Origin: Symsagittifera roscoffensis
Taxonomy: Eukaryota; Xenacoelomorpha; Acoela; Convolutidae
Direction of reading: 5' to 3'
Assembly (NCBI RefSeq): GCF_963678635.1
Contig: NC_087064.1
Coordinates: 13,237,989-13,301,988, forward strand
Length of the DNA stretch: 64,000 bases
Under the pieces are notes generated by a model. It made no database searches. It worked only from the letters and a program-made list of their open reading frames with translations, and was not told the DNA's origin. Numbering within the stretch: the first letter of the stretch is position 1; every line of letters begins with the position of its first letter. Positions 9,801-18,282 of this stretch are shown here, in pieces. A program made the translations under genes and the position numbers.

Positions 9801-12344
9801 ATAGTTGGTGTCGTTGTAATACGTCGAGGCATTGTAGCTACCTCCATGGCAAGTTATGTAATTGGAGTAGTCCCTCTCGTTCGGATATCTCTCGGTTCCC
9901 AAGAACAACATGTGCTCCAAAAAATGAGCCAATCCGGGAACAGTCGCAGGATCCCTGAACAAAATTACTGCTTAAAAAGAGCCTCTAAAGCAAAAGCAAA
10001 TTGTCGCTACCCTAATTACAGCCAACTGATTAATCGATTGTAAGATATCGTTTCAAAATGGCTGTTATACTGAGGTAAAACTGCACTCCGCCAACACTAT
10101 CAAAGATGGCAAAAATCAATTCGAAAAGCAACCGAAAAAAAACAAGACTAAGTCGATATAACAAACTAACACAGTTTGAAAAATTAAAAAACTCAAAAGC
10201 TGACAGTAATTTTTTTATTGGTTTACTTTTTAAAACATGGATTTTTTTTTCAATTTAAACAGTTTAACTATAACTGAAACTTCAAAAACTTGTATATTTA
10301 CCATAATTTACAAATTTGTGAAGTTCCAGTTATAAAAATAACTGTTTAAGTTGGAAAAAATCCATGCTCTGAAAAGTAAACCAATAAAAACCCTAACAGA
10401 TCAAAAAAAAATGGCGTTTAAAAAAACGAAAACTAAAATGACAGAAACTAGGACGAGAACCACGAACACGAAAAAAATTGAGATTTTTTTGAAAAGATAA
10501 TTACAGCCTGAAACGGACTTGAATTAATTTCTACTCAAAACATAGAAGTGAAGAAAGCGAAGATCCTACTTAAGAAATGAAGACCCTCTAGACATCCACT
10601 AGAAAGGATGCCGGGTACAAAGTTGTTTACAGGAAAAATCCAATACCCAGTTGCAATACCCTTGCTTATCGCAAGGGTAAAAAAATACACGCAAAACTTT
10701 TATTTTGTTTTTCAAATTTGTGTCCTTTTGTGAAGAGCATTGAAAATTGAATTTAACAGCATGTTTTGTGCATCTGCGCATTCGACAACCATGAAAGAGC
10801 GGAAAGCGATGAAACTAAAAATAAATTTCGGCATGTTCATTCCACATTTAATAATTGTCACAACAAGTGAAGCAAAATGGTCCGTTTTATAAGGTGTCTC
10901 AAAACAAAAAACCATTTCCGTTTGTTTCAAAGTCACTAATGAGGTAATCAAACTGAATTTTTTATCGCGTCACATTATCGGGACAGAACACTTGTAATCC
11001 ATAAGGAGTAATATTGGACTCCAAATAGTCTTTTTCTGATTTGTTGAAGTAATTTATGTTATAATCACCCATCACTATTATCTGGTTAGAAACGGAAAAA
11101 GCATTGTCAATATTGATCACATTTTTAACCGAAATGGGCCCTTCGGTCATGCGAAGGTACGTGCACAGGTTAGAAAGGGCCGTACCAACGCTATATAAAA
11201 ACATCGGCAAAATTTTATGAATAGATCAAGTCGATTTTAATGCATCCAGAGAATTGTCAATTAAAATCTACCCTCCTCGATTATAGCACAGATAGAATTG
11301 TCTATGCTGGATGTATTTTTATGTTCGATTTGCATTCCACCCATACTGATTCATATTTTCCTGTATGTAATTTGTTCTTAGGAACTTTCAAAGTGTTATT
11401 CGCAAACGCATGCAGGTTAAAAAATTTGATCCGGAAATGGGTGAAAATACGTTTTTAGATATTTCGGAAAAATGGCTAACAAAAATATGATTTTAAGTTA
11501 TGGGATTTAGAACCAAAAATACATTTGATGTTTAGATTTGATAGACCATCTTCAATAAAACTTCGCCACCTTTTTGTTTTATTGAAGATTGTTTATCAAA
11601 TCTAAACATCAAATGTGTTTTTGTTCCTAAATCCCATAATTTCAAATCAAATTTTTGTTAGTCATGTTTCCGAAATACCTAAAAACGTATTTTCACCTAT
11701 TTCCGGAACAATTTTACCTGCATGCGTTTCCGAATAACACTTTGAAAGTTCCTAAGAACAAATTTCATATGGGCCTGGAATAGGGTCAAGATCCCCTCTT
11801 GAATTTTCACTTCAAGTCCCCGATTGCAATACCCTTGCTTATCGCAAGAGTAATTAATAATCCTATAATAGTGACTATTAATGACACGTAAATTTTATTG
11901 AGGAAAATTAATTTATATTTACACTGAACTTTATGAATGTTCAAATTGCAATTGTTTTCTTTTTCCTAAAGTGATTCGTAGAGAAATTTGCACACCTGTA
12001 AACTCTTTCATTTTTTAGAAACGTTCTTCCTGAAAACAAAACTATCATCATGAAAAAATTCACGTGACCAGTATTTTTTAAATACTTTTCCTGGTTGACT
12101 TATAGTGAAAATTCACTTCGCTCATTCACACTTAACATCGGACATCGGTTAAGGTCATTCTTACCGCGATCCTCCTGTAGCAACTGAGAGTGACGCTGCA
12201 GCTGTCTTTGTTGCAAGGTCGCTAACAAGCAAAACTTTTAGTCCATTTGTCAACTGGATGAATCGGTAGTGACGATCAGTGTCGTTAGTCGACTTCAGAA
12301 ACTCTTCTGAGTCTACAAGCTTTAAGGTATTTGGTGTCATGAGT
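648..12344 (-). CDS. IDE: Insulin-degrading enzyme-like M16A zinc metalloprotease gene (8 exons visible, partial)
   Basis: Spliced gene on the minus strand, exons 12344-12165, 9954-9345, 6501-6157, 5018-4815, 4555-4375, 4113-3823, 2713-2328 and 863-648. Exon phases are consistent from end to end and give about 803 codons. The inverted zinc motif HxxEH (HFLEH) lies at the start of the second exon, and the third zinc ligand, a glutamate in NAVHEE, follows 77 residues after the second histidine, the spacing known for IDE. Later exons match the IDE order: HLIGHEG, RPRG-equivalent region, LWYKQDD, AELAG, and the segment before the C-terminal RTKEQLGY-like motif, which is cut off at the left edge. 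The family degrades insulin, amyloid-beta and other small peptides in a closed chamber, mostly in cytosol. Roughly the last 200 residues are outside the window. Nardilysin is the nearest alternative but lacks this close match. Confidence 0.93.
864..2327. repeat. IDE intron with a second repeat A copy
   Basis: The intron between the last two visible exons. About 1695-2230 is a diverged copy of repeat A, including the ACATAGCCA...TGAACGCAAG block and the GTCAAACCGC block. No gene or RNA is recognised in 864-1690. Confidence 0.6.
2328..2713 (-). CDS. IDE: IDE-like exon
   Basis: The acceptor TTTTCACAG ends at 2714; the donor is GTATGT at 2327-2322. Phase 1 in, phase 0 out, 128 codons. It continues the IDE order: the LSEKMVLL helix, YKDLYERSLQN, FVPQMLSCVHVEILAHGN, and EDTLK. 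Confidence 0.9.
2714..3822. other. IDE intron, no feature recognised
   Basis: AT-rich intron of about 1.1 kb with GT..AG ends that fit the phases on both sides. Open frames in it (for example minus strand 3472-3179) match no IDE segment, and the IDE reading frame continues without a gap from 3823 to 2713, so none is needed as an exon. Confidence 0.7.
3823..4113 (-). CDS. IDE: IDE-like exon
   Basis: The acceptor TTTAG ends at 4114; the donor is GTAGTT at 3822-3817, phase 1. It encodes LCRLWYKQDDRFFVPKA and YEAELAGISSG, signature blocks of the IDE third domain. The exon ends with FKG, and its glycine codon is completed by the exon starting at 2713. Confidence 0.9.
4375..4555 (-). CDS. IDE: IDE-like exon
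   Basis: The acceptor TTGATTCAG and donor GTAAGT are both strong. 60 codons plus one base (phase 1). It encodes a segment with EHYFGTKYSV and PNPFIPDN, matching the IDE W/FYGT-Y and N-FIPTNF blocks. Confidence 0.88.
4815..5018 (-). CDS. IDE: IDE-like exon
   Basis: Acceptor GTCTAG, donor GTCAGT; 68 codons, phase 0 to 0. The encoded segment runs from WSFRYKEK through LHYDFIPVEHVL to TPQNMRMIV. It aligns with the IDE region FRFKDKE, the ILHYYPLEEVL helix and the P(E/Q)N-R strand. Confidence 0.88.
5019..6156. other. IDE intron carrying a MITE-like element and a C-rich island
   Basis: A 1.1-kb intron. It holds a GC-rich patch at about 5085-5240 in otherwise AT-rich DNA, and the MITE-like element listed separately. 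The rest (5571-6156) has no recognised feature. Confidence 0.6.
5145..5570. mobile_element. Possible MITE with degenerate terminal inverted repeats
   Basis: The left end reads CAGCGGATTTAGGGGG and the right end, reverse-complemented, reads CAGGGGCGGATCTAGG. These are similar, C/G-rich and of the CAG-start type common in hAT-like non-autonomous elements. No transposase is present and an 8-bp target duplication is not clear, so the call is tentative. Confidence 0.35.
6157..6501 (-). CDS. IDE: IDE-like exon
   Basis: The acceptor TTTTTTGCAG ends at 6502 and the donor is GTATGT at 6156-6151; 115 codons, phase 0 to 0. It contains YYVSHLIGHEGCGSLL, the substrate-chamber segment strongly conserved in IDE (HLIGHEG), and EEGPQ near its end. 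Confidence 0.92.
6502..9344. other. Large IDE intron (2.8 kb)
   Basis: Contains the tandem array at 7380-8560 and a partial repeat A copy near 8713-8800. The remaining stretches 6502-7380 and 8800-9344 hold no gene I can support. Confidence 0.6.
7380..8560. repeat. Diverged intronic tandem array, composite unit about 340 bp
   Basis: Two alternating half-units recur. One (GAGCATAGCAGCTATTG..GAGAGCTTCC..GCAG..TCTCTCCA) starts near 7548, 7800 and 8138. The other (GGCATAG..CTTTCGA-TGAAACTAAATTCT) starts near 7724, 7970 and 8310. Both halves share the tail CTCAGATTTGGGAGGG followed by a short T run and GAGAAAAGT. Copies differ by many substitutions, so the array is old. Confidence 0.7.
9345..9954 (-). 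CDS. IDE: IDE-like catalytic exon with HxxEH zinc motif
   Basis: The acceptor TTTTGTTCAG precedes 9954; the donor at 9344 is GTCAGA, phase 0. It encodes 203 codons with HFLEHMLFLG (metal ligands and catalytic glutamate), the downstream NAVHEE third ligand, and the GN-TL and FY-YYSS-L blocks typical of the M16A N-terminal catalytic domain. All catalytic residues are present, so the enzyme is predicted to be active. Confidence 0.93.
10212..10390. repeat. Foldback hairpin element (~180 bp)
   Basis: The left arm starts near TTTTTATTGGTTTACTTTT and includes ACATGGATTTTTTT; the right arm has AAAAAATCCATG and ends with AAAAGTAAACCAATAAAAA. The whole stretch folds into an imperfect stem of roughly 85 bp per arm. 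A hairpin MITE is the likely origin; no target duplication was identified. Confidence 0.6.
10651..10680. repeat. 30-bp direct repeat with hairpin, copy 1
   Basis: TTGCAATACCCTTGCTTATC followed by GCAAGGGTAA. The inner ACCCTTGC/GCAAGGGT can form an 8-bp stem. It recurs at 11824-11853 with one mismatch, and the two copies flank the LINE endonuclease fragment and the larger foldback. Confidence 0.7.
10712..11210 (-). pseudogene. Decayed LINE APE-type endonuclease fragment
   Basis: On the minus strand 11210-10962 encodes a segment containing IIVMGDYNINY, the GD(F/Y)N motif of APE endonucleases of non-LTR retrotransposons. A second frame at 10951-10712 contains ETPYKTDHFASLVV, which resembles the SDH-type end of the same domain. 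The two halves are in different frames with stops between, and no reverse transcriptase follows, so this is a dead fragment. It is not the same family as the LINE at 12.5 kb as far as can be judged by eye. Confidence 0.6.
11369..11764. repeat. Foldback hairpin element with ~190-bp arms
   Basis: The left arm 11369-11561 (starting AATTTGTTCTTAGGAAC) and right arm 11576-11764 (ending GTTCCTAAGAACAAATT) are near-perfect reverse complements, separated by a 14-base loop. It has no coding capacity. A foldback MITE is the best explanation; RNA across it would form a long hairpin. Confidence 0.85.
11824..11853. repeat. 30-bp direct repeat with hairpin, copy 2
   Basis: Same 30-bp sequence as 10651-10680 apart from one base (GCAAGAG for GCAAGGG). 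Long direct repeats at this spacing could be flanks of an inserted retrocopy or two 3' tails of one retroposon family. Confidence 0.6.
12165..12344 (-). CDS. IDE: IDE-like exon (most 5' exon visible)
   Basis: Begins after a TTTTTAG acceptor at 12345-12349; the first ATG is at 12340-12338, followed by a segment containing LTNGLKVLLVSD, which matches the first beta strand of M16 proteases. It ends with a GTAAGA donor (GT at 12164-12163) in phase 2. Because an acceptor precedes it, at least one more 5' exon, coding or not, should lie to the right, beyond the inserted elements. It could instead be the first coding exon with only 5' UTR upstream. Confidence 0.85.
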
Positions 12345-12389
12345 CTAAAAATGTAATAAATGCTTTCAAAAGTAGCACAAGATACTAAA

Positions 12390-12504
12390 CATAGCCAATC
12401 GAAGATTGCAAAAGAGTAATGAACGTAAGTAAACATAGAAAACGCCGACTTTCTTGAAAAAATCTCAACTTTCGAGTTTCGAAGAAAAAAGTATTCCCCT
12501 TTAG
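12390..12504. repeat. Repeat A copy, left part, broken by nested insertions
   Basis: The ACATAGCCAATCGAAGATTG..AATGAACGTAAG..CTCAACTTTCGAGTTTCGAAG segment matches the repeat A copies at about 95-210 and 1800-1890. The remainder of the same copy reappears at 16303-16336 and 34927-35034, and probably from 48186, so this copy was the landing site of the LINE and both LTR elements. Confidence 0.75.
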
Positions 12505-12545
12505 CCTAATTGTTGTGATAAACTTATTAAATAGTTTCATATGTT

Positions 12546-13355
12546 ATGACTGATCCTGAGGGAACACAGCCTGCCCCCCAGCGGCTCAACTCCACATCTG
12601 GCCTTGTGACCGCTGACTACTACCCAACCGTGGATGATCTACTTCGGGCTGACGGCACTGAGACGTTCGGAAAGCTGACTGGAAAGCTGAAAAAAGACAG
12701 CATACTTTGCCTGTTGCGCGAAGCTGTTACGCAACTTCGGGAAGCTAAGTATAATCAAAATAGTTGTACTCATGCTGTTGATGCAGGGGAAGATGCCGAT
12801 AAACGTCTTGATGTTATTGAAAAGAAACTTGATGTTGTTGTTGAGAAGCTTGAAAAGACCGATCCCTAATTACCCCGAATCAAAGTTTCATCTGTTTCGT
12901 CACCGGAGCTACTTGAGAAGTTGGACGAGATCAGGATTCAAGGCATACCTGAAAGCTCTGCCAATTCTGCTAACAAGCGCTTTGAGGATGATGGGAAATC
13001 AGTGACTGATATACTTGAATATCTCGAGGCAAATTCTTCTACGGGGATTCAGGAGGTCTTCCGCGTGGGAAAACCCAATACGGATCCAAATAAGCCGAGA
13101 CCTGTTATAATCAAATTCAATTCTGTTTGGTCTACAAGGAAGATTCTAAGCAAGAGTTACAATCTGAAAGAGAATTGTGATGCTGTCTATATTTCCAAGT
13201 CCCTAACCAAAGCTGGCCAGGAACTTGAAAGGCAGCTCCTGAAACGACGTCGTGAACTAATCGAAGGCGGCTATGATCGCAAGCAGATCAAAATTCGTGA
13301 CCTGAAGCTTTATCTTGATGACGAGTTGCAACAACTTGAGCCAAAGCAAAATTGA
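12546..13355 (+). CDS. LINE ORF1 (nucleic-acid-binding protein) with one internal TAA
   Basis: A single frame runs from ATG 12546 to TGA 13353-13355 but is interrupted by TAA at 12867-12869. The first part (107 codons) is hydrophilic with a possible coiled coil (VIEKKLDVVVEKLEK). The second part has FRVGKPN..RPVIIKFN and a basic C-terminal stretch (QLLKRRRELIEGG), which is the general pattern of LINE ORF1 RNA-binding proteins. The TAA may be a mutation in this copy, or the second part may be started from an ATG at 12921. Confidence 0.7.
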
Positions 13356-16187
13356 CTAGAGAAAAAGTTATCGATTGTCTTTTTCAATTGCCAAAGTATG
13401 CTCTCTTTGGAAAGAAGATTGAAGTTTGTTAATATGTTATACAAATGGAATTGTGATATTATTTGCTTGACTGAAACCTGGTTGACCAGCACGGTTGAAT
13501 CATCGTTTGTTTTCCCGTATGCTGATTACACTGTTCTTGCTCGCTCTGATCGTAAAAATGGTGAACACGGAGGTAGCCTTATTGCTATAAAGGGCTCAAT
13601 TCCTTCTACGTTCCATATTCAACCGGTTGTTTGCGAATCCCCTGTTGGCTGTGCAGTTTTATTGGTTTCAGCTTCGCTCCTTATTTGCATTGCTGTCATC
13701 TATAATCCTCCCGCTTCTTCGCATTTCAGATTATCCGTTATAAGCATTAGTGAGTTTTTGGAAACTGCACATATTGCATTCAAATCTGAATGTGCTAAGC
13801 GCGGATCTCTGCACGACAGCTACTTCCTTGTCTCGGGTGATATGAATCTTCCCAATATTGACTGGTACTCTTGCTACAGCTCCTCGAGTTATGACGCAAA
13901 CTTGTTTTCTTTGTTTCATGATTATGATCTAGAGCAGCACATCTTTGAACCAACACATTGCAGTGGGAGCATTCTCGATATCCTATTGCTTAACCGTGCT
14001 AATCCTGGTGATATTGAAGTTTTGGAGTCCGATTTCTCTGATTACAAGCCTGTCAGCATTACGTTTCCTACTAAATCAGACGATGAAATTCGACCAGTAG
14101 CCTACTCCAAATCCTCCTTTGACTATACTACGTTCTCCGTGATGCTTAATTCTGGTTATAATGCTCTGCAGTATGCCCATTTGTATGATGACTTCAGCGT
14201 GGTGATTTTCTCAATTCTAAATGAGAGTGTGCGTGTTTCTTCCTACCGTAAAAGACTCAAACGTCAAAATCTGCCGTTTTATTATTCTTCACATACGGTC
14301 CACCTTTTAAATAAACTTGGCACCCAGAAAAAGCGCAATCCCATGCACGATCATAGCACTCTTGTAGACAGTCTAAATGTGTCAATGGAACTTGACAAGG
14401 TCTGCTTCCTGCAATCCTATGAGACTATGGACGTCAATTCTTGCTTCAAGATTTTGAAAAGCTTGAGCAATTCTTCTCCCTACCCAGGCACAATGCATTT
14501 TGCAAAAAGATCTGCTTCCACTACTATTGAGAAGGCCAATCTTTTTAATGACTTTTTTGCGTCTGTCTTCAAGACCTCCGGGGAGATTCAGATTACCAGC
14601 CTTAGTACTTCTTCTACCATTGAGTTGTGCAAGGTGTCTGTTAGTCATGAAAAAGTCTTACATTTTCTTCAGTCGGCAAATGACTCTGCTTCTGTCTGCT
14701 GTGACGATGTCCCGCCGGCTTTCCTAAAACATTGTGCATTTCAACTGAGTCCTCTAGTGGCTGCTCTCTATGAAGACATTTTAAAGCGAAAAAAGTGGCC
14801 CGATGTTTGGAAAACTGCGTACATAACTCCTCTTTACAAGAAGGATAGCCACAGTGATGTGTCCAATTATCGTCCCATCAGCCTGCTACCGAAACTTTCC
14901 CTCGGTCTGGAGCGTATCTTATTTGATTACATTTACACTAGCATTAGGCCGAAAATTACGAAATACCAATCCGGCTTTATGTCAAGGCGTTCAACTGTCA
15001 CGCAACTGTTAAACTTCTGTGATGAGCTTTATAGGAATCACGAACTTGGTATTTCGTCTTTTGTTTTTTATGCGGATATCAAAAAGGCGTTTGACTCGGT
15101 TCCTCACCATAAATTGCTCAAAAAACTTGCGGATTTCGGTTTGGATGTTAGCTTTCTCCAATTACTTAAAAGTTATCTTTCTGGACGCTTTCAACGTGTG
15201 CGAATCAATGGTGTGCTCTCTGATTTTGTGAGCATTATGAGTGGTGTCCCGCAAGGTAGTATTCTGGGGCCGTTATTGTTCTTGTTATTTGTGAACGATC
15301 TTCCTGATTATCTCTTATCCAAGCCATCCCTCTTTGCTGATGATCTGAAATGCTGCAGTACCTCTGTTCCCGTACTTCAACGCGATCTAGATGCTGTTAT
15401 CAATTGGTGTGGCGAAAATTCTCTCGATTCACATCCTGACAAATGTAAAGTCCTGAAGTTTTTTAACCACAGCTCTGAAAACCCAGATCTCTATATTGGT
15501 GATCACAAAATCGATGAATCTTTAGACGTCAAAGATCTTGGGATCATTTTCAGTTCTGATTTATCGTGGTCGCACCATGTTTCTGAAAAGTTATTCAAGT
15601 GCAACAAAGTGTACTTTATGTTAAAGCGAAATGTTCCGAGCAGTACTCCGAGACAAACGAAGGTTCGGCTCTACAAAGCATGTATTCTATCTGTGCTTAC
15701 TTATGGTTCTTCTATCTGGATACCTAACAAGACCGACTTATCCAAGCTCGAAGCTTTCAACAGAAGATGCGTGAGATGGATCGGTCTGTCAGGTGATTAT
15801 AAAACGTCACTGATAAAGTTAGGAATCTATCCTCTGCCATATCATATTGAAATCTCAAATCTTCTGTTTTTCCATAAACTGTTTCAGGACAAGTACGATT
15901 TAAACCCCTTCGATTTTGTTGATATAAATGACCCATCTGTATCATTACGGAGTGTTGATATATACTCTTTCAAATTAAAGAAGCGAAAATACGAGAAGAC
16001 AAAGTCCTTTTATTTTGACCGTATTCCTAGACTATTGAATTTCATGAAGCTTGATGTCCGTCTATCATTCCCCCGGTACAAGCGTGAAGTTATGAAGTTC
16101 TATGATACGAAGCTACGTCAAACATTCGAAGAAAACATTCCGTGTACTTGGTATGGAAAGTGCTGCTGTACCTTCTGCCGGTCATAG
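13356..16187 (+). CDS. LINE ORF2: APE endonuclease plus reverse transcriptase
   Basis: Open from directly after the ORF1 stop to TAG at 16185-16187. The usual first ATG is 13398, but the first endonuclease strand with its conserved asparagine (IVFFNCQS) is encoded before it, at 13371-13397, so the functional protein should include upstream residues. The endonuclease has LTETWL and SGDMNLPNIDW; the RT covers about 14,700-15,500 with FADD near residue 647 counted from 13398. A cysteine-rich end (CTWYGKCCCTFC) may be a zinc knuckle. ORF1 and ORF2 share one frame across UGA CUA G, so readthrough to a fusion is plausible. Confidence 0.92.
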   Translation, partial: LEKKLSIVFFNCQSMLSLERRLKFVNMLYKWNCDIICLTETWLTSTVESSFVFPYADYTVLARSDRKNGEHGGSLIAIKGSIPSTFHIQPVVCESPVGCAVLLVSASLLICIAVIYNPPASSHFRLSVISISEFLETAHIAFKSECAKRGSLHDSYFLVSGDMNLPNIDWYSCYSSSSYDANLFSLFHDYDLEQHIFEPTHCSGSILDILLLNRANPGDIEVLESDFSDYKPVSITFPTKSDDEIRPVAYSKSSFDYTTFSVMLNSGYNALQYAHLYDDFSVVIFSILNESVRVSSYRKRLKRQNLPFYYSSHTVHLLNKLGTQKKRNPMHDHSTLVDSLNVSMELDKVCFLQSYETMDVNSCFKILKSLSNSSPYPGTMHFAKRSASTTIEKANLFNDFFASVFKTSGEIQITSLSTSSTIELCKVSVSHEKVLHFLQSANDSASVCCDDVPPAFLKHCAFQLSPLVAALYEDILKRKKWPDVWKTAYITPLYKKDSHSDVSNYRPISLLPKLSLGLERILFDYIYTSIRPKITKYQSGFMSRRSTVTQLLNFCDELYRNHELGISSFVFYADIKKAFDSVPHHKLLKKLADFGLDVSFLQLLKSYLSGRFQRVRINGVLSDFVSIMSGVPQGSILGPLLFLLFVNDLPDYLLSKPSLFADDLKCCSTSVPVLQRDLDAVINWCGENSLDSHPDKCKVLKFFNHSSENPDLYIGDHKIDESLDVKDLGIIFSSDLSWSHHVSEKLFKCNKVYFMLKRNVPSSTPRQTKVRLYKACILSVLTYGSSIWIPNKTDLSKLEAFNRRCVRWIGLSGDYKTSLIKLGIYPLPYHIEISNLLFFHKLFQDKYDLNPFDFVDINDPSVSLRSVDIYSFKLKKRKYEKTKSFYFDRIPRLLNFMKLDVRLSFPRYKREVMKFYDTKLRQTFEENIPCTWYGKCCCTFCRS

Positions 16188-16302
16188 TTTATTTTATATA
16201 TTTATATTTTTGTTTTTTTTTTGTTTTATGTTTGCATTTCATTATTTGTGATTGTAAACTCCCCACGGGGTAAATTAAGCCTTCCTCTCTCTCTCTCTTC
16301 TA

Positions 16303-16336
16303 AGCGCTTTGAATTTCGAGAATAATTTATGATCGG
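16303..16336. repeat. Repeat A remnant between LINE and LTR element 1
   Basis: AAGCGCTTTGAATTTCGAGAATAATTTATGATCGG (read in two parts) matches the repeat A segment near 1925-1960. It ends with CGG, which is repeated directly after the far LTR of element 1 at 34927-34929. Confidence 0.7.
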
Positions 16337-17257
16337 TGTAACATTCGCCCGGAAGATACATATCGACGGATAACAAAACTAAGTCTTAAGACGACTGGCT
16401 AGCGTCTAAACAGAGCTTTGCATGTTTTTCACCGTCTCTACCAAGCCAGTACTTTTCGGTGGTCTTTCTTACATCAGGCTGACAAAAACGTTACTGTTCT
16501 CCGGCTTCGACCAGAACGCTCAAATTAACTAGATTACATGCAAAAATAGTGAGCTCATGGCTGGGTCTCAGTATCCCCAGACCACGAGGTCACTCCTAAA
16601 AACAGGGCTACTACTTATTATATTACTATTGTTTTTGTTCAGTAGATAAAAATCATCATCTCCATCGAAGATGGATCAACCCTTTCCCCTCTACTTCTAG
16701 CTCCTCATTCTTGTCAAAACGAATTAAGATCTTAATTAAATTCAAGTCAGGACATGACGGATACTAAAATTCAATATAAGTTCATAAAAGTCCACGTCCC
16801 GAGACCCTTCCGGATTCTTGAATCCGGTGAATCAAGCTTCTTAATATCCAGTTCACAATAACTCGGAAGGCTGGGTTTTACCCTTCACCGTTGCTCGCAA
16901 CGGCCTTGCAACTATTGTAACAGCACAATAGTTGCAACTCGGAACGTCCTCTGCTGTTCGGTAGTTCGTTGTAGTTTTTTAGTCTCGATTTCGTACTGTT
17001 CGTAATCGCAGATAAAAGTTGTTCTGTTTTTTCTTGCTCTTTTAGCTAAAAATGGCCGTTTCTGACGTTTCTCAGAAATATGACGTCATAATTCGAATTT
17101 TTAAAAATTAGAATTCCAGAATCTTCCAGCCTTCACCGTTTGGCTAATCGTTCAAATAACGTCCTTATCCGTTCTAAATCGCCAATTCGGAAGGCTTGCT
17201 GCTAAAATACCGAATTCTGCAGAGACTGCATTTTGGCCATTCTGGTCGAATGTCACA
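16337..17257 (-). repeat. Element 1 3' LTR
   Basis: 921 bp, matching 34006-34926 base for base as far as read. In element orientation it starts TGTGACATTCG and ends CGAATGTTACA. It contains a copy of the CCTTCCGGATT motif that is abundant in the leader, and an inverted pair GCAACTATTGT..ACAATAGTTGC. Confidence 0.95.
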
Positions 17258-17268
17258 TACTCCCCGGA
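17258..17268 (-). promoter_or_regulatory. Element 1 polypurine-tract-like box (plus-strand primer site)
   Basis: In element orientation TCCGGGGAGTA abuts the 3' LTR, the position where LTR elements keep the polypurine tract. It is short and starts with pyrimidines, but element 2 has the identical 11 bases in the same place (47266-47276), which supports the role. Confidence 0.7.
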
Positions 17269-18282
17269 CAGTCCGGTCAATGTCCTCATTGAATCGCGCA
17301 ATGTTCTAAATGGTTACAGTGTCATCGAACAGAATTTACAAAATGCACGAAATTACTTTTACCTACGTCACATCGACTCACTGCAGAATATAAATGGCAT
17401 CATCCTACATCACTATAGCCTTCAAATTCTTTCATTAATCTGCACATTGAGGATATGACTTAAGATAAAACATATTTTCTGACTTCCAGTGTCAATATCC
17501 CGATTGAAACTTTTTCTCCTAGATTTAAAAGGTGTTGGCTTGCAGGACAGTCCTGCCAACCAACAAGCTAAAATTATCCTACTATGCTCCTCCCCTTCGG
17601 AAATCTTGCTTGTTTATTGTCCTGAATATTAAAACTAAGGAACTTTGTGGTTAGAAAGAACAATGCAACAACCTCCCTCCTCAAGAAGTTACTCAAGTTT
17701 TTCATGTCACCACAAAGTGATCAGTCTTCCTAAGTGATTAAAAACAATCATGCAGGCTGGAATCTTTAAATATACTCTTCCCTCAAGCCTTTCTAAATAA
17801 ATAATAAGTGAGTGTCTCTAAAGCCACTTCAACTAAAACCAAAATGCAAATTTATAAATGCAACAATTTCCAAACTCAACTCAAATGTTTCAGTTTTCAA
17901 TTACAACTTGGTTGCTTGGTTTCTCACTTGAGTTTTTCACACACATAAAACAATTCTTCATCATCCCTTTGTTCTCTTCTTTTTTCGTCGTTTAGAAGTT
18001 CTAAAACTTCTAAATTCTTCTAATTTTCTTTCTTGTTGCCTCTTGTTTTCTCGACCATTCATCAATGCTCCATTTCCTCCTCCTGTGACGCTGACTCTGC
18101 ACTCTCGGTCTCCGTGTCTTGTAGCACGTCATTGACTATCCTGACGCTGTTGGAAGCCGTCCTCCAACACTTCTGCTCTTCCACCCTCTGTTTACAGCAA
18201 GGTAGGGGATCCACGTTTGATTCTCTGTTTCTACAGAAGCTGTTGTGGAGACACAACGTCACGTTTCTCTCCAAATCTTCTT
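17269..18282. other. Element 1 3' untranslated region
   Basis: About 1 kb between the SGNH ORF stop and the purine box. It is AT-rich and no coding or repeat signal was recognised. Confidence 0.6.

Larger units (their letters stand above)
9955..12164. other. IDE intron (2.2 kb) rich in small elements
   Basis: Holds two foldback hairpins, a LINE endonuclease fragment and a pair of 30-bp direct repeats, each listed separately. No exon is needed here: the flanking exon phases (2 to 2) join directly to give GSRDPA. Confidence 0.7.
12505..16302 (+). mobile_element. APE-type non-LTR retrotransposon (LINE), near full length
   Basis: Carries ORF1 and ORF2 in the same frame. The 3' end has a short hairpin (CTCCCCACGGGG near 16259) and a CT microsatellite tail (16287-16302). 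It is inserted into a repeat A copy. The RT has the YRPISLLP, AFDSVPHHKLL, SGVPQGSILGPLLF and FADD motifs of the Jockey/CR1 group with an APE endonuclease in front. ORF2 is unbroken, so the copy is young. The 5' boundary is inferred from where repeat A similarity stops. Confidence 0.9.
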
